64,000 bases of DNA from Streptomyces jeddahensis (GTDB taxonomy: Bacteria > Actinomycetota > Actinomycetes > Streptomycetales > Streptomycetaceae): positions 1 through 64,000 of the forward strand of contig NZ_LOHS01000071.1 in assembly GCF_001642995.1 (NCBI RefSeq), written 5' to 3'. The translations under genes and the position numbers were made by a program. Shown piece by piece: positions 42,930-50,632 of this stretch (positions within the stretch are counted from its first letter, which is position 1; the number at the start of each line of letters is the position of its first letter). The notes below the pieces were generated by a model, which worked only from the letters and a program-made list of their open reading frames with translations, had not been told where the DNA came from and did not search any database.

Positions 42930-43382
42930 TCACGCGCGCTCGGCCACCCTGCGCAGGGCGTCGAAGCCGTACACGTATCCGTGGATGCCGGCGCCGATGA
43001 AGACGGCTTCGGCGATGTCGGAGAAGTAGGAGTGGTGCCGGAACGGCTCACGCTTGTGCACGTTGCTGACATGCACCTCGGCGAGTGGGGTCTGTGTCGC
43101 GAGGAAGGCGTCGCGCAGAGCAATGGACACGTGGGTGAGGCCGCCCGGGTTGATGACGACCCCGTCGCATTGGCCGCGCTCGTCGTGGAGGCGGTCGATC
43201 AGGGCACCCTCGTGGTTGCTCTGGAAGAAGTCGACCCGGTAGCCGGCCTCGTCGGCCCGGGCCCGTACCAGCTTCTCGACGTCGGCGAGGGACTCGGCAC
43301 CGTACAGGTCGGGTTCGCGGGTGCCGAGGAGGTTCAGGTTGGGTCCGTTGAGGACCACGATGCGCCGGTGTGGCTCTTGCAT
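42930..43382 (-). CDS. aroQ: 3-Dehydroquinate dehydratase, type II
   Basis: A 150-aa flavodoxin-fold enzyme interconverting 3-dehydroquinate and 3-dehydroshikimate as a dodecamer. Signature VLNGPNLNLLGTREPDLYG carries the catalytic R22 and Y27; FFQSNHEGALIDRLHD, INPGGLTHVSIALRDA and EVHVSNVHKREPFRHHS complete the active site. AAGGAGA lies upstream of ATG 43382. It sits next to a transporter and a TIM-barrel enzyme instead of other aro genes, which favours a catabolic role in quinate/shikimate use. Confidence 0.95.
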   Translation of the reverse strand: MQEPHRRIVVLNGPNLNLLGTREPDLYGAESLADVEKLVRARADEAGYRVDFFQSNHEGALIDRLHDERGQCDGVVINPGGLTHVSIALRDAFLATQTPLAEVHVSNVHKREPFRHHSYFSDIAEAVFIGAGIHGYVYGFDALRRVAERA

Positions 43383-44761
43383 GCCGATGTCTCCTTCACA
43401 GGTGGGTGGATGGTGGCCGGTGTGCGCTCGGGGTTGCCGAGGTGTTCCAGGGGGATGCGGGCGGTCTCGCGGCCCGCGCAGGCGGCCATCGCCGAGAGCA
43501 GGCACAGGCCCGCGATCAGGGCGGCGACCGGCACCCAGCCGGCGCTTCCGGTCCCCATCAGGGCCGCGGCGATGGTGGGCGTGAACCCGAGGGCCAGGTT
43601 GGCGAACTGGGTCGACACGGCCATGCCGGTGTAGCGGACGCGGGCGTCGAACATCTCCGCGTACAGCGTGGGGGCGATGCCGTTGGGGGCGGAGTACACG
43701 ACGCCGGACATCAGGACCGTTGCCGCGACGATGAGCCAGATGTTCTGCGTCACGATGGCCGCGAAGAACGTGGGCACGCAGACGGCGCAGCCGACGGCGC
43801 CCAAGGCGAACACCGGGCGGCGGCCCACGCGGTCCGCGAGCCGGGCCCACAGCGGGATGGCCACGACCGCCACCACGTTGGCGACCGCGATGACGAGCAG
43901 CATCCGGGACTCCGGCACCGACCAGGTCTCGGTCGCGTAGGACAGGCCGAAGACGGTGACCGCTGTCGACACGACGGCGAACAAGTGGCACACGACGATG
44001 CGCAGGAACGAGCGCCAGTAGTAGCGGACGAAAGGAACGAGGGGGACCTTCACCACCTCCTCGTCGCGCTGCAGCTTCGCGAACTCCGGCGGCTCGGTGA
44101 GGCGGCTGCGCACCCAGTACGCGAAGGCCACCACGATCGCGCTGGCCCAGAACGGCACCCGCCAGCCCCACGCGTACATGGCCTCCTTGTCCAGTGCCGC
44201 GATGGGCAGGAACGCCAGCGTCGCCACGACCAGGCCGGCCTGCGTACCGGAGAGCGTGAAGCTGGTCCAGAACGCCCGATGCCCCTCCGGGGAGTGCTCG
44301 AGTGTCATCGAGCTGGCGCCGCTCTGTTCCCCCGCTGCGGACAGACCTTGCGCGATCCTGCACACGACGAGGAGCACGGGGGCGGCGACGCCCGCGGTGT
44401 CGTAGCTGGGCAGGCAGCCGATGGCGAAAGTGGACACTCCCATCAGCGTGAGGCAGAAGACCAGGACGCGCTTGCGGCCGATGCGGTCACCGAAGTGGCC
44501 GACGAAGAAGGCGCCCACCGGGCGGGCGATGTAGGCGACGGCGAAGGTCGACAGTGACGCGAGGGTCGCGGCGGCGGGGTCGGCGTCGGGGAAGAAGACG
44601 TGGCTGAAGACCAGTGCCGACGCGGAGCCGTAGATGAAGAAGTCGTAGTACTCGACCATGCTGCCGAGGAACGCCGCGAGTGCGGCGCGCCGCGGGGTGT
44701 GCTCGTGGGGCCGGGACCGTTCCTGGACTCTCTGCGTGGCGCTGTCCGGGGCTCTGGACAT
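43334..44761 (-). CDS. MHS-family MFS transporter (shikimate/aromatic acid type)
   Basis: A 475-aa major facilitator with 12 membrane segments. The metabolite:H+ symporter signature is present (FLGSMVEYYDFFIYGSASAL near residue 31-50 and GHFGDRIGRKRVL between TM2 and TM3). Family members import shikimate, ketoglutarate or aromatic acids. ATG 44761 has AAGGAG upstream. Its reading frame runs 49 bp into aroQ, so the two genes overlap and are coupled. The cargo is inferred as quinate, shikimate or dehydroshikimate from aroQ and the TIM-barrel gene. Confidence 0.88.
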   Translation of the reverse strand: MSRAPDSATQRVQERSRPHEHTPRRAALAAFLGSMVEYYDFFIYGSASALVFSHVFFPDADPAAATLASLSTFAVAYIARPVGAFFVGHFGDRIGRKRVLVFCLTLMGVSTFAIGCLPSYDTAGVAAPVLLVVCRIAQGLSAAGEQSGASSMTLEHSPEGHRAFWTSFTLSGTQAGLVVATLAFLPIAALDKEAMYAWGWRVPFWASAIVVAFAYWVRSRLTEPPEFAKLQRDEEVVKVPLVPFVRYYWRSFLRIVVCHLFAVVSTAVTVFGLSYATETWSVPESRMLLVIAVANVVAVVAIPLWARLADRVGRRPVFALGAVGCAVCVPTFFAAIVTQNIWLIVAATVLMSGVVYSAPNGIAPTLYAEMFDARVRYTGMAVSTQFANLALGFTPTIAAALMGTGSAGWVPVAALIAGLCLLSAMAACAGRETARIPLEHLGNPERTPATIHPPVKETSACKSHTGASWSSTDPT

Positions 44762-44838
44762 GGGGATCTCCTTGCGGCTCGGATCCGAGGGGGCTCGGAT
44801 CGGGTCAGGCGCTTCGTCGGGCGAGACCCCGGAATCCT

Positions 44839-44888
44839 GTGACGCCGGTCACGGCCGGGTCCAAAGGTGTGATCCGGTCACCGGATCA
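44839..44888. promoter_or_regulatory. Operator-like palindromes in the divergent region
   Basis: TGATCCGG-TCA-CCGGATCA (44870-44888) is a perfect 8-3-8 inverted repeat, and GTGAC-GCCG-GTCAC lies at 44839-44852. They sit in the 228-bp gap between the MHS transporter gene and the divergent TIM-barrel gene. The two IclR proteins encoded at 45856 and 46960 are candidate binders. Confidence 0.6.
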
Positions 44889-44989
44889 GGCTGTGCTCCC
44901 GCCCGGTTCGACCCGGTCAGCGGGTCATCGGTGTTGGAGCCCGCCGCGCCCGCGACGAGGATGGGCCAGACGAGGTGAGAGGAGGCCGG

Positions 44990-45859
44990 ATGGCCAGGAA
45001 CAGCTCGACGCCTTCGACGCAGGGCGGGGCGGCGATGATGATCGCGAGCCATGTGACGCTGACCGGGGCGGGATTCGGCGAGCCTCCCCGCCATGACTTC
45101 GCGGCTCGCTGCGCCGCGGCGGCGGCAGCCGGGTTCGACGGCGTGGGGTTGCACGCCGCCGACCCGGTCTTCGACGACGGAGACGCGGTCGGACTGCGCC
45201 GCGTACGGCAGGCACTCGACAGCTCCGGGCTCCGGCTCATGGAGATCGAGTTGCTGACCGGATGGACGGACGGGACCGCGGGGACCAGCGCGGCGGACGG
45301 GGCATCGGTACGCCGTCTGCTCGCGCTGGCCGAGGCGTTCTGCCCGCACCATGTGACGGCAGGGACACTGGATCCGGGTCCGGTCGATGCCGAACGGGCC
45401 TCCCGGGCGCTGAGGGAACTCGGGGACAGGTTCGGTGAATTCGGCACCCGCGTCGCGGTGGAGGGGTTCGCCTGGTCCGGGCTCGGCGATCCGCGCACCT
45501 GGCGCGAGGTGGTGCACGGCTGTGCCTCGCCGTGGGTGGGCTTCATGGTCGACACCTGGCACTTCCGCAACGGCGACGGCACACATGACGAGGCGCTCGA
45601 TCTCCTGGGCGACCGCATCGCCGCTGTGCAGCTCAACGACGGGCGGATCGTGGCCGGTGACCACATGCGCCATGCACGTGAGGAGCGGCACCTGCCGGGC
45701 GAGGGCGAACTGAGGCCGGGTGCCCTCGCCCACGCGCTCCGTGCACGCGGTTACGACGGGCCGTGGGCCGTGGAGAGTTGCGATGCATGGCTGCAGACCG
45801 CGCCGGCCAAGGCGGCGGCCTCGGCCGCTTTCGGCGCGCTCGCGGCGGCCATCGGTTAG
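44990..45859 (+). CDS. Sugar phosphate isomerase/epimerase family TIM barrel (possible 3-dehydroshikimate dehydratase)
   Basis: A 289-aa xylose-isomerase-like (AP-endonuclease 2) barrel. Metal ligands are suggested by MEIELL, VAVEGFAW, FMVDTWHFRNG, IAAVQLNDG and WAVESCD, which place Glu, Asp, His and Glu at the strand ends. In the same fold, AsbF/QuiC-type enzymes dehydrate 3-dehydroshikimate to protocatechuate, and the adjacent 3-dehydroquinase and MHS transporter make that plausible. Ordinary sugar or hydroxypyruvate isomerases cannot be excluded. AGGAGG supports ATG 44990. Its stop overlaps the stop of the convergent iclR gene. Confidence 0.78.
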   Translation: MARNSSTPSTQGGAAMMIASHVTLTGAGFGEPPRHDFAARCAAAAAAGFDGVGLHAADPVFDDGDAVGLRRVRQALDSSGLRLMEIELLTGWTDGTAGTSAADGASVRRLLALAEAFCPHHVTAGTLDPGPVDAERASRALRELGDRFGEFGTRVAVEGFAWSGLGDPRTWREVVHGCASPWVGFMVDTWHFRNGDGTHDEALDLLGDRIAAVQLNDGRIVAGDHMRHAREERHLPGEGELRPGALAHALRARGYDGPWAVESCDAWLQTAPAKAAASAAFGALAAAIG

Positions 45860-46719
45860 CCGCCGGCCACATGGCGGTCCCGCGCGCCCGCCTCGGCCTC
45901 CGCGGCCATGGGGTGGTGCTCCGGCTGCGCCGGCCGGCGCAGCCGGACGGTGAGCGCGTCGGCAGTGCTGGCCACCACAGGGCCGATACGTCCCATGCGC
46001 TGGACGATCCTCGCTCGGGGCCCCCACACCGACACCGCCGCGGCCGGTTGTCCGTCGGGACCGAACACGACGGCGGCGCAGGACCCGGTCGACCGGCTCA
46101 GCTCTCCGTCGTCCACGGCCCAGCCCCTACGGCGGGTGAGGTCCAGTTCGCGTTCGAGCGCAGACACCGTGGTGATCGTGTTCGGGGTATGGGCGCGCAG
46201 CCACAAACGCCCCAGAACATCGGCGAGTTGAGGTTCGGACAGCCCGGAAAGCCACGCCTTGCCGACAGCGGTGCAGTGAATCGGCCGTGTCGTGCCCAGC
46301 TGGGTGGTCGCGGGACTGGGCATCGGCCCGAGCTCGCGATGAACGAAGACCATGGTGTCGCGCAGCGGGATGGCCACGCCGCAGGTCTCCCGGGTGAGTT
46401 CCATGAGGTGACGGACCAGTTCGGGTGCCGCCTGTGCCACCTGTGACCGGCTGAGTACGGACAGGCCGAGCCGGAGCGCCTCGGGCCCGATCTCCCACCG
46501 GCCCGGCTCGTCGGCGAGGGCGAGGAAACCCCATGCGGTGAGCCGCTCTGCCAGGCGGTAGGCGGTACTGCGGCTCGTCCCGGCGACCTCCGCGATCTCG
46601 GTCGCGGTCGCGCCGTGCGCACCGGCCATGTGCCGGAGCACGGCAAGGGCCCGGTCCAGCGGCCCGGTGAGGGCGGGCGGTCGGGGATCGGAAGGAGGTC
46701 CAGGGGCGGCATCGCTCAT
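45856..46719 (-). CDS. IclR family transcriptional regulator (first)
   Basis: A 287-aa IclR protein. The winged helix is LDRALAVLRHMAGAHGATATEIAEVAGTSRSTAYRLAERLTAWGFL (about residues 20-66), followed by the effector domain with ELVRHLMELTRETCGVAIPL and TTRPIHCTAVGKAWLSGL. ATG 46719 marks the family start. It is convergent with the TIM-barrel gene and divergent from a second iclR gene. It probably responds to an aromatic or hydroaromatic acid and controls one of the flanking catabolic units. Confidence 0.88.
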   Translation of the reverse strand: MSDAAPGPPSDPRPPALTGPLDRALAVLRHMAGAHGATATEIAEVAGTSRSTAYRLAERLTAWGFLALADEPGRWEIGPEALRLGLSVLSRSQVAQAAPELVRHLMELTRETCGVAIPLRDTMVFVHRELGPMPSPATTQLGTTRPIHCTAVGKAWLSGLSEPQLADVLGRLWLRAHTPNTITTVSALERELDLTRRRGWAVDDGELSRSTGSCAAVVFGPDGQPAAAVSVWGPRARIVQRMGRIGPVVASTADALTVRLRRPAQPEHHPMAAEAEAGARDRHVAGG

Positions 46720-46959
46720 GGGGCTCAGCCTGCCACGACCCTGGAATCGGGCGTCCCGAGCGGGCACGGCCTGCGGCCACCGCGACGGCCCGGTCCTGGA
46801 CTGCCCCGAGCCGACAGGCCGTCGCAGCCGCCGGGACACCTGCCCCCCGGCTGTCGCAGCGAGCGCGAAGATTCCGCCGGGCCCTGGGACCTGCCGCGCG
46901 CCGTGGCTAGCGTCATGGCACGACACCGCGGCCCGAGTCCCAGGAAGGCGAGGTTCTCC

Positions 46960-47778
46960 ATGCCACCAGCGGTCATTGCCGAAGCCCGTGGGAGTACGGG
47001 CGACGCGGCCGCGCCCGGTCGACGCCGGGTCGGTGCCGTCGTGCCGGACAACGGCGTGGCCCGCGTCTCCGCGGTCCTCGACTGCTTCGGCGTCCGCACC
47101 GAGCACCTCAGCGTATCCGAGCTCTCCCGCCGGTCCGGTCTGCCCAAGTCGACCACGTCACGCCTGGTCGCGGACATGGTCGGGCACGGGCTGCTCGAGC
47201 GCGACGGTGCGGCGCTGCGCCTCGGGTGCCGCATCTTCGAGTGGGGCCAGCACGTCCCGCGGCGACGCGCGCTGCGGGACGTCGCCCTTCCGTTGATGTC
47301 CGATCTACGGGCGGCAACCCGGCTCAGCGTCCATCTGGCGGTCCTTGACGGCGCCGACGTCGTCTACGTCGAGGTCGTGCGCGGGGACCAGGTGCCGCAC
47401 ATGCCGTCCCAGGTCGGCGGCCGAATCCCGGCCCACGCGACGGCAGTCGGCAAGGCGATGCTGGCGTTCGCGCCCCGTCGCACATTCGACGAGGTCGTGG
47501 CGTCGGGCCTGCCCCGTGTCGGCCCGCGCACCCTCACCACGCCCCGCGCGCTGGCTCGGGAACTGGAGCGGATACGACGGGACGGACTCGCTTGCGAGCA
47601 GGAGGAGTCCGGACCGGGCATCGCATGCGTCGCCGGTCCGATCCTCGACCGGGACCGCAAACCGGTGGCCGCGCTCTCGGTCTCCGGGTGGAGCGGCCGC
47701 CTCCAGCCGAACCGGGTGGCACCTGCCGTACGTACCGCCGTGCTCACGGCGGGCCGGATGCTGAGCTCGACTGACTGA
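46960..47778 (+). CDS. IclR family transcriptional regulator (second)
   Basis: A 272-aa IclR protein with helix-turn-helix VARVSAVLDCFGVRTEHLSVSELSRRSGLPKSTTSRLVADM (about 27-68) and effector domain RLSVHLAVLDGADVVYVEVVRGD through IPAHATAVGKAMLAFAP. GGAAGGCGAGG precedes ATG 46960. It lies 129 bp upstream of the meta-cleavage operon on the same strand, its most likely target. It is divergent from the first iclR gene across a 240-bp gap. Confidence 0.88.
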   Translation: MPPAVIAEARGSTGDAAAPGRRRVGAVVPDNGVARVSAVLDCFGVRTEHLSVSELSRRSGLPKSTTSRLVADMVGHGLLERDGAALRLGCRIFEWGQHVPRRRALRDVALPLMSDLRAATRLSVHLAVLDGADVVYVEVVRGDQVPHMPSQVGGRIPAHATAVGKAMLAFAPRRTFDEVVASGLPRVGPRTLTTPRALARELERIRRDGLACEQEESGPGIACVAGPILDRDRKPVAALSVSGWSGRLQPNRVAPAVRTAVLTAGRMLSSTD

Positions 47779-47907
47779 CCGGCCCGGCGAGGTGTCCCGC
47801 TGACCCGGACAGCGCGATGGACCCCAGGAGATGGAGTCCATGATCGTGAATGCCCTCCCCGAACTCCACAAGCCCGAAGCTGCTCAACCCCTGAGAAAGG
47901 CACCACC

Positions 47908-48687
47908 ATGTGGGACATCGACCGAGTCGCGCGCGAACTGACATGCCGCGCCACCGCACGCCGCGCCGCGGGCCGGATCACGACCGAGTGGCCCGAGCTC
48001 GACCTCGCACGCGCCTACACCGCGCAGGACCGCCTGGTCGAACTCCGGGTCCAGGAGCGGGCGGAGACCGTCGTGGGTGTGAAGCTGGGCCTCACCTCGG
48101 AGGCGAAGCAGCGCCGCATGGGAATCTCGGCGCCGCTCACCGCATGGGTGACCAACGGCATGCGGCTGGCCCCGGGAGAACCGCTGGAGGTCGCCTCGCT
48201 CATCCACCCGCGGGTGGAACCGGAGATCGTCTTCGAGATGGCCGAGGACCTGGCGGGCCCTGGCGTCACGCGCGAGTCGGCGATGCGCGCGGTCGCGTCC
48301 GTCCGCGCCGGCCTGGAGGTGATCGACTCCCGCTTCGTCGACTTCAGCTTCGCCCTGCCGGATGTCGTCGCGGACAACGCTTCCGCCGCCGCGTACGTGG
48401 TGGGTGACATGGTCGTCGGACCGGAAGCCCTCGACCTCGCGGCCGAGCCGTGCACCCTCACGGTCGACGGCGAGAGTGTCGCCAAGGCCACCGGAGCCGA
48501 TGTCCAGGGACACCCCGGTGAGGCGCTCGCCCTCGCCGCGAACGCCCTTGGCGAGCGCGGCCACCGCATCAAGAAGGGCAGCTTGGTCCTCACCGGCGGC
48601 CTGACGGACGCCGTGTTCCTCACTCCGGGTGCCACGGTGACCGCGACCTTCGGCCATCTCGGCTCGGTGTCGCTCAGCGGAACCTGA
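47908..48687 (+). CDS. 2-Oxopent-4-enoate hydratase / 4-oxalocrotonate decarboxylase family
   Basis: A 259-aa enzyme of the fumarylacetoacetase-like hydratase/decarboxylase group of the meta-cleavage pathway. Motifs are VVGVKLGLTSEAKQRRMGI, HPRVEPEIVFEMAEDL (metal-binding Glu residues), GLEVIDSRFVDF and GSLVLTGGLTDAV. The family covers both 2-hydroxypentadienoate hydratase (DmpE) and 2-oxo-3-hexenedioate decarboxylase (DmpH), and I cannot separate them by eye. It is first gene of a three-gene operon with a CMD-like protein and an extradiol dioxygenase. Confidence 0.85.
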   Translation: MWDIDRVARELTCRATARRAAGRITTEWPELDLARAYTAQDRLVELRVQERAETVVGVKLGLTSEAKQRRMGISAPLTAWVTNGMRLAPGEPLEVASLIHPRVEPEIVFEMAEDLAGPGVTRESAMRAVASVRAGLEVIDSRFVDFSFALPDVVADNASAAAYVVGDMVVGPEALDLAAEPCTLTVDGESVAKATGADVQGHPGEALALAANALGERGHRIKKGSLVLTGGLTDAVFLTPGATVTATFGHLGSVSLSGT

Positions 48688-48750
48688 CCGCACCCGTCAC
48701 CGCTCCCCACTCCCCGCAACGCCGTCACGAACAGAACAGGACCGCACACC

Positions 48751-49149
48751 ATGTCAGACCGGCCGAGCACACCAGAGGAATTCCTCGCGTCCTACGAGGA
48801 ACTGGTCGGCTTCGTACCACCGCGGGTCGCGTCCCGGTTCGCACGCGCCGCGGCCGAGGGCGCCGGCCGCGAGGAGGTTCTCCTCGCCCAGGAACGGCTG
48901 CGCAACCTCGTCATGTACCCCGACTGCCTCGACCAGCGCACGGTCCAGCTCGTCCTGACGGGGATCCTGCACAGCAAGCTCAGCGACGCCGCCGCGCTGC
49001 ACGGCGTCGCGGCCCGCCGCGCCGGCGCCACCGACGAACAGCTTCAGGCCGTCATCGACCTCGCCTACCTGTTCACGGGGATGTCCGCGGCCAACCGCGG
49101 CCCGGCGCTCATGGAAGCCATCGACGAGCTGGAGGCCAAGGCCCGATGA
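48751..49149 (+). CDS. Carboxymuconolactone decarboxylase-like protein
   Basis: A 132-aa helical protein of the CMD/AhpD superfamily (EEFLASYEELVGFVPPRVASRF, then QRTVQLVLTGILHSKLSDAAALHGVAARRAGATDEQLQAVIDLAYLF). The AhpD CxxC is absent, so it is not a peroxidase-type member. In this operon it may be a decarboxylase or isomerase of a ring-cleavage product. Its stop overlaps the start of the dioxygenase gene (ATGA). Confidence 0.78.
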   Translation: MSDRPSTPEEFLASYEELVGFVPPRVASRFARAAAEGAGREEVLLAQERLRNLVMYPDCLDQRTVQLVLTGILHSKLSDAAALHGVAARRAGATDEQLQAVIDLAYLFTGMSAANRGPALMEAIDELEAKAR

Positions 49150-50108
49150 ACACCGCCCTGCCGGAAGAACCCGTCTACGACGTCGCCCAGCTCGGTCACG
49201 CCGAACTGCTCACCCCGGTGTACGAGGACAGCCTGCGCTTCTTCGTCGACATCTACGGCCTCGACCTGGTCGCAGAGGAAGGCGGCAGCGCCTACCTGCG
49301 CGGCTGGGGCGACACCGAACTGACCACGCTCAAGCTCACGGCCGCCGCGCAGGCGGGCCTCGGACACGTCGGCTGGCGCGCCGTCAGCCCTCAGGCGCTC
49401 GCCCGCCGCGTCGCCGCATTGCGTGCGGCGGGGGTCGAGGGCGAGTGGATCGACGGCGACGTCGGACACGGCAAGGCCTACAGGTTCCGCGCGCCGAGCG
49501 GCCAGCTCATGGAGGTCTACTACGAGAGCGAGAAGTACCACCCGACAGGCGCGCGGAAGCCGTACCTCCCCAATCAGCCGCAGGCGGAGATCCACCGCGG
49601 CGTCGGCGCCCAGCGCATCGACCACATCAACATCCTGGCGCCGGACGTTCCCGGAACTCGGGAGGTCATGGCCCGCACACTCGGGTTCAAGCTGCGCGAG
49701 TACCTGGTCCCGCCGGGGCAGGGCGAGGTGGGCGCGTGGATGAGCCTGATGAACAAGGCCCACGATCTGGCCATCACCCGTGAAGCGGAGCCGACTTCGG
49801 GACGGCTGCACCACCTGGCGTACGCCGTGGAGAACCGCGAAGACGTCCTGCGGGCAGCCGACACCTTCAGCCAGCTGGGCCAGCCGATCGAATTCGGCCC
49901 GGCCAAACACTCGCGCACCCAGGGCTTCTTCCTCTACGTCATTGAGCCGGGAGGCAACCGCATCGAGGTGTTCTCCGGCGGCATCCACATCTTCGCCCCC
50001 GACTGGGAGCCGGTCCGCTGGACCACCGAGGCCGGCGGCCGTTCCACGGCCTGGGGCCTGGACGTCCCGCCCAGCTTCCACGGACACGCCACGCCCGTGC
50101 TCGTCTGA
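49146..50108 (+). CDS. Extradiol (catechol 2,3-dioxygenase-type) VOC dioxygenase
   Basis: A 320-aa two-module vicinal oxygen chelate protein. The C-terminal module has the Fe(II) ligands H160 (RIDHINIL), H222 or H223 (RLHHLAYAV) and E274 (NRIEVFS), with Y264 nearby. The length and layout are those of type I extradiol dioxygenases that cleave catechols next to the diol. It is translationally coupled to the CMD-like gene. The aromatic substrate is unknown; no ring hydroxylase is adjacent. Confidence 0.9.
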   Translation: MNTALPEEPVYDVAQLGHAELLTPVYEDSLRFFVDIYGLDLVAEEGGSAYLRGWGDTELTTLKLTAAAQAGLGHVGWRAVSPQALARRVAALRAAGVEGEWIDGDVGHGKAYRFRAPSGQLMEVYYESEKYHPTGARKPYLPNQPQAEIHRGVGAQRIDHINILAPDVPGTREVMARTLGFKLREYLVPPGQGEVGAWMSLMNKAHDLAITREAEPTSGRLHHLAYAVENREDVLRAADTFSQLGQPIEFGPAKHSRTQGFFLYVIEPGGNRIEVFSGGIHIFAPDWEPVRWTTEAGGRSTAWGLDVPPSFHGHATPVLV

Positions 50109-50632
50109 GCGGGCGCTTGGATCGGCAACGACGGCCGGCACGTTGGGCCGGAGGTGGGCGACCGGCTGCACGTCAGGGTGACCGCCGGCGTCGCCACTTG
50201 TGCCGAGCCTGTAGGTGAGCGCCGGCTTGTTGCCGCTCACGTTGTCCCAAGCAGCAGGAATGTGGGGGCTGTTGCGTGGAGGGCGGCGGAACGAGCTCCA
50301 CCAACCGCCTGCGTATGTGGCCAGCGGTTGGAGCGCTGGCGGGTGCTACCCGGGGGGCGGACTCCAGCAGGTGGCGCCACGTGACCGCCGGGAAGCCGTG
50401 GCGGTGGCGTGGCGCCGCGCGGGACCCGGCGTGGGGTTTGGTCGGACCACGGTGTGGGTCTTGACAGGAGGTCGTCAGTCGGGCTTCCCTTGACGCGTTG
50501 CGCATTGCGATACTGTTGTGTCATTAGCAACAAACTCGTCCTCGGTTGCGGCTCCGGTCCGACGGACCGCGACGCCCAGCGACGGCCATGGGCACGGCTC
50601 TGATTCCCCTACACCGCGGAGTAGCGCTACAG
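50109..50632. other. 524-bp intergenic region before the formate dehydrogenase-like gene
   Basis: No convincing gene is seen on either strand; short frames here have shadow-like composition. The right half holds a TTGACG (50490-50495), a half-site GTTG (50497-50500), the full inverted repeat at 50515-50531 and a purine-rich GGAG before ATG 50633. The left half (50109-50460) shows nothing I can interpret. Confidence 0.5.
50515..50531. promoter_or_regulatory. GTTG-N9-CAAC operator (fdhF copy)
   Basis: GTTGTGTCATTAGCAAC matches the 17-bp inverted repeat GTTG-N9-CAAC also found before the Rieske ferredoxin, Rieske oxygenase and betA genes. It lies 102 bp upstream of the FdhF-like start. Confidence 0.6.

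Noticed and set aside
50237..50533. A 98-codon minus-strand frame in the gap before the FdhF-like gene
   Set aside because: Pro/Arg-rich, no ribosome binding site, no recognisable motif, and it would run through the operator.
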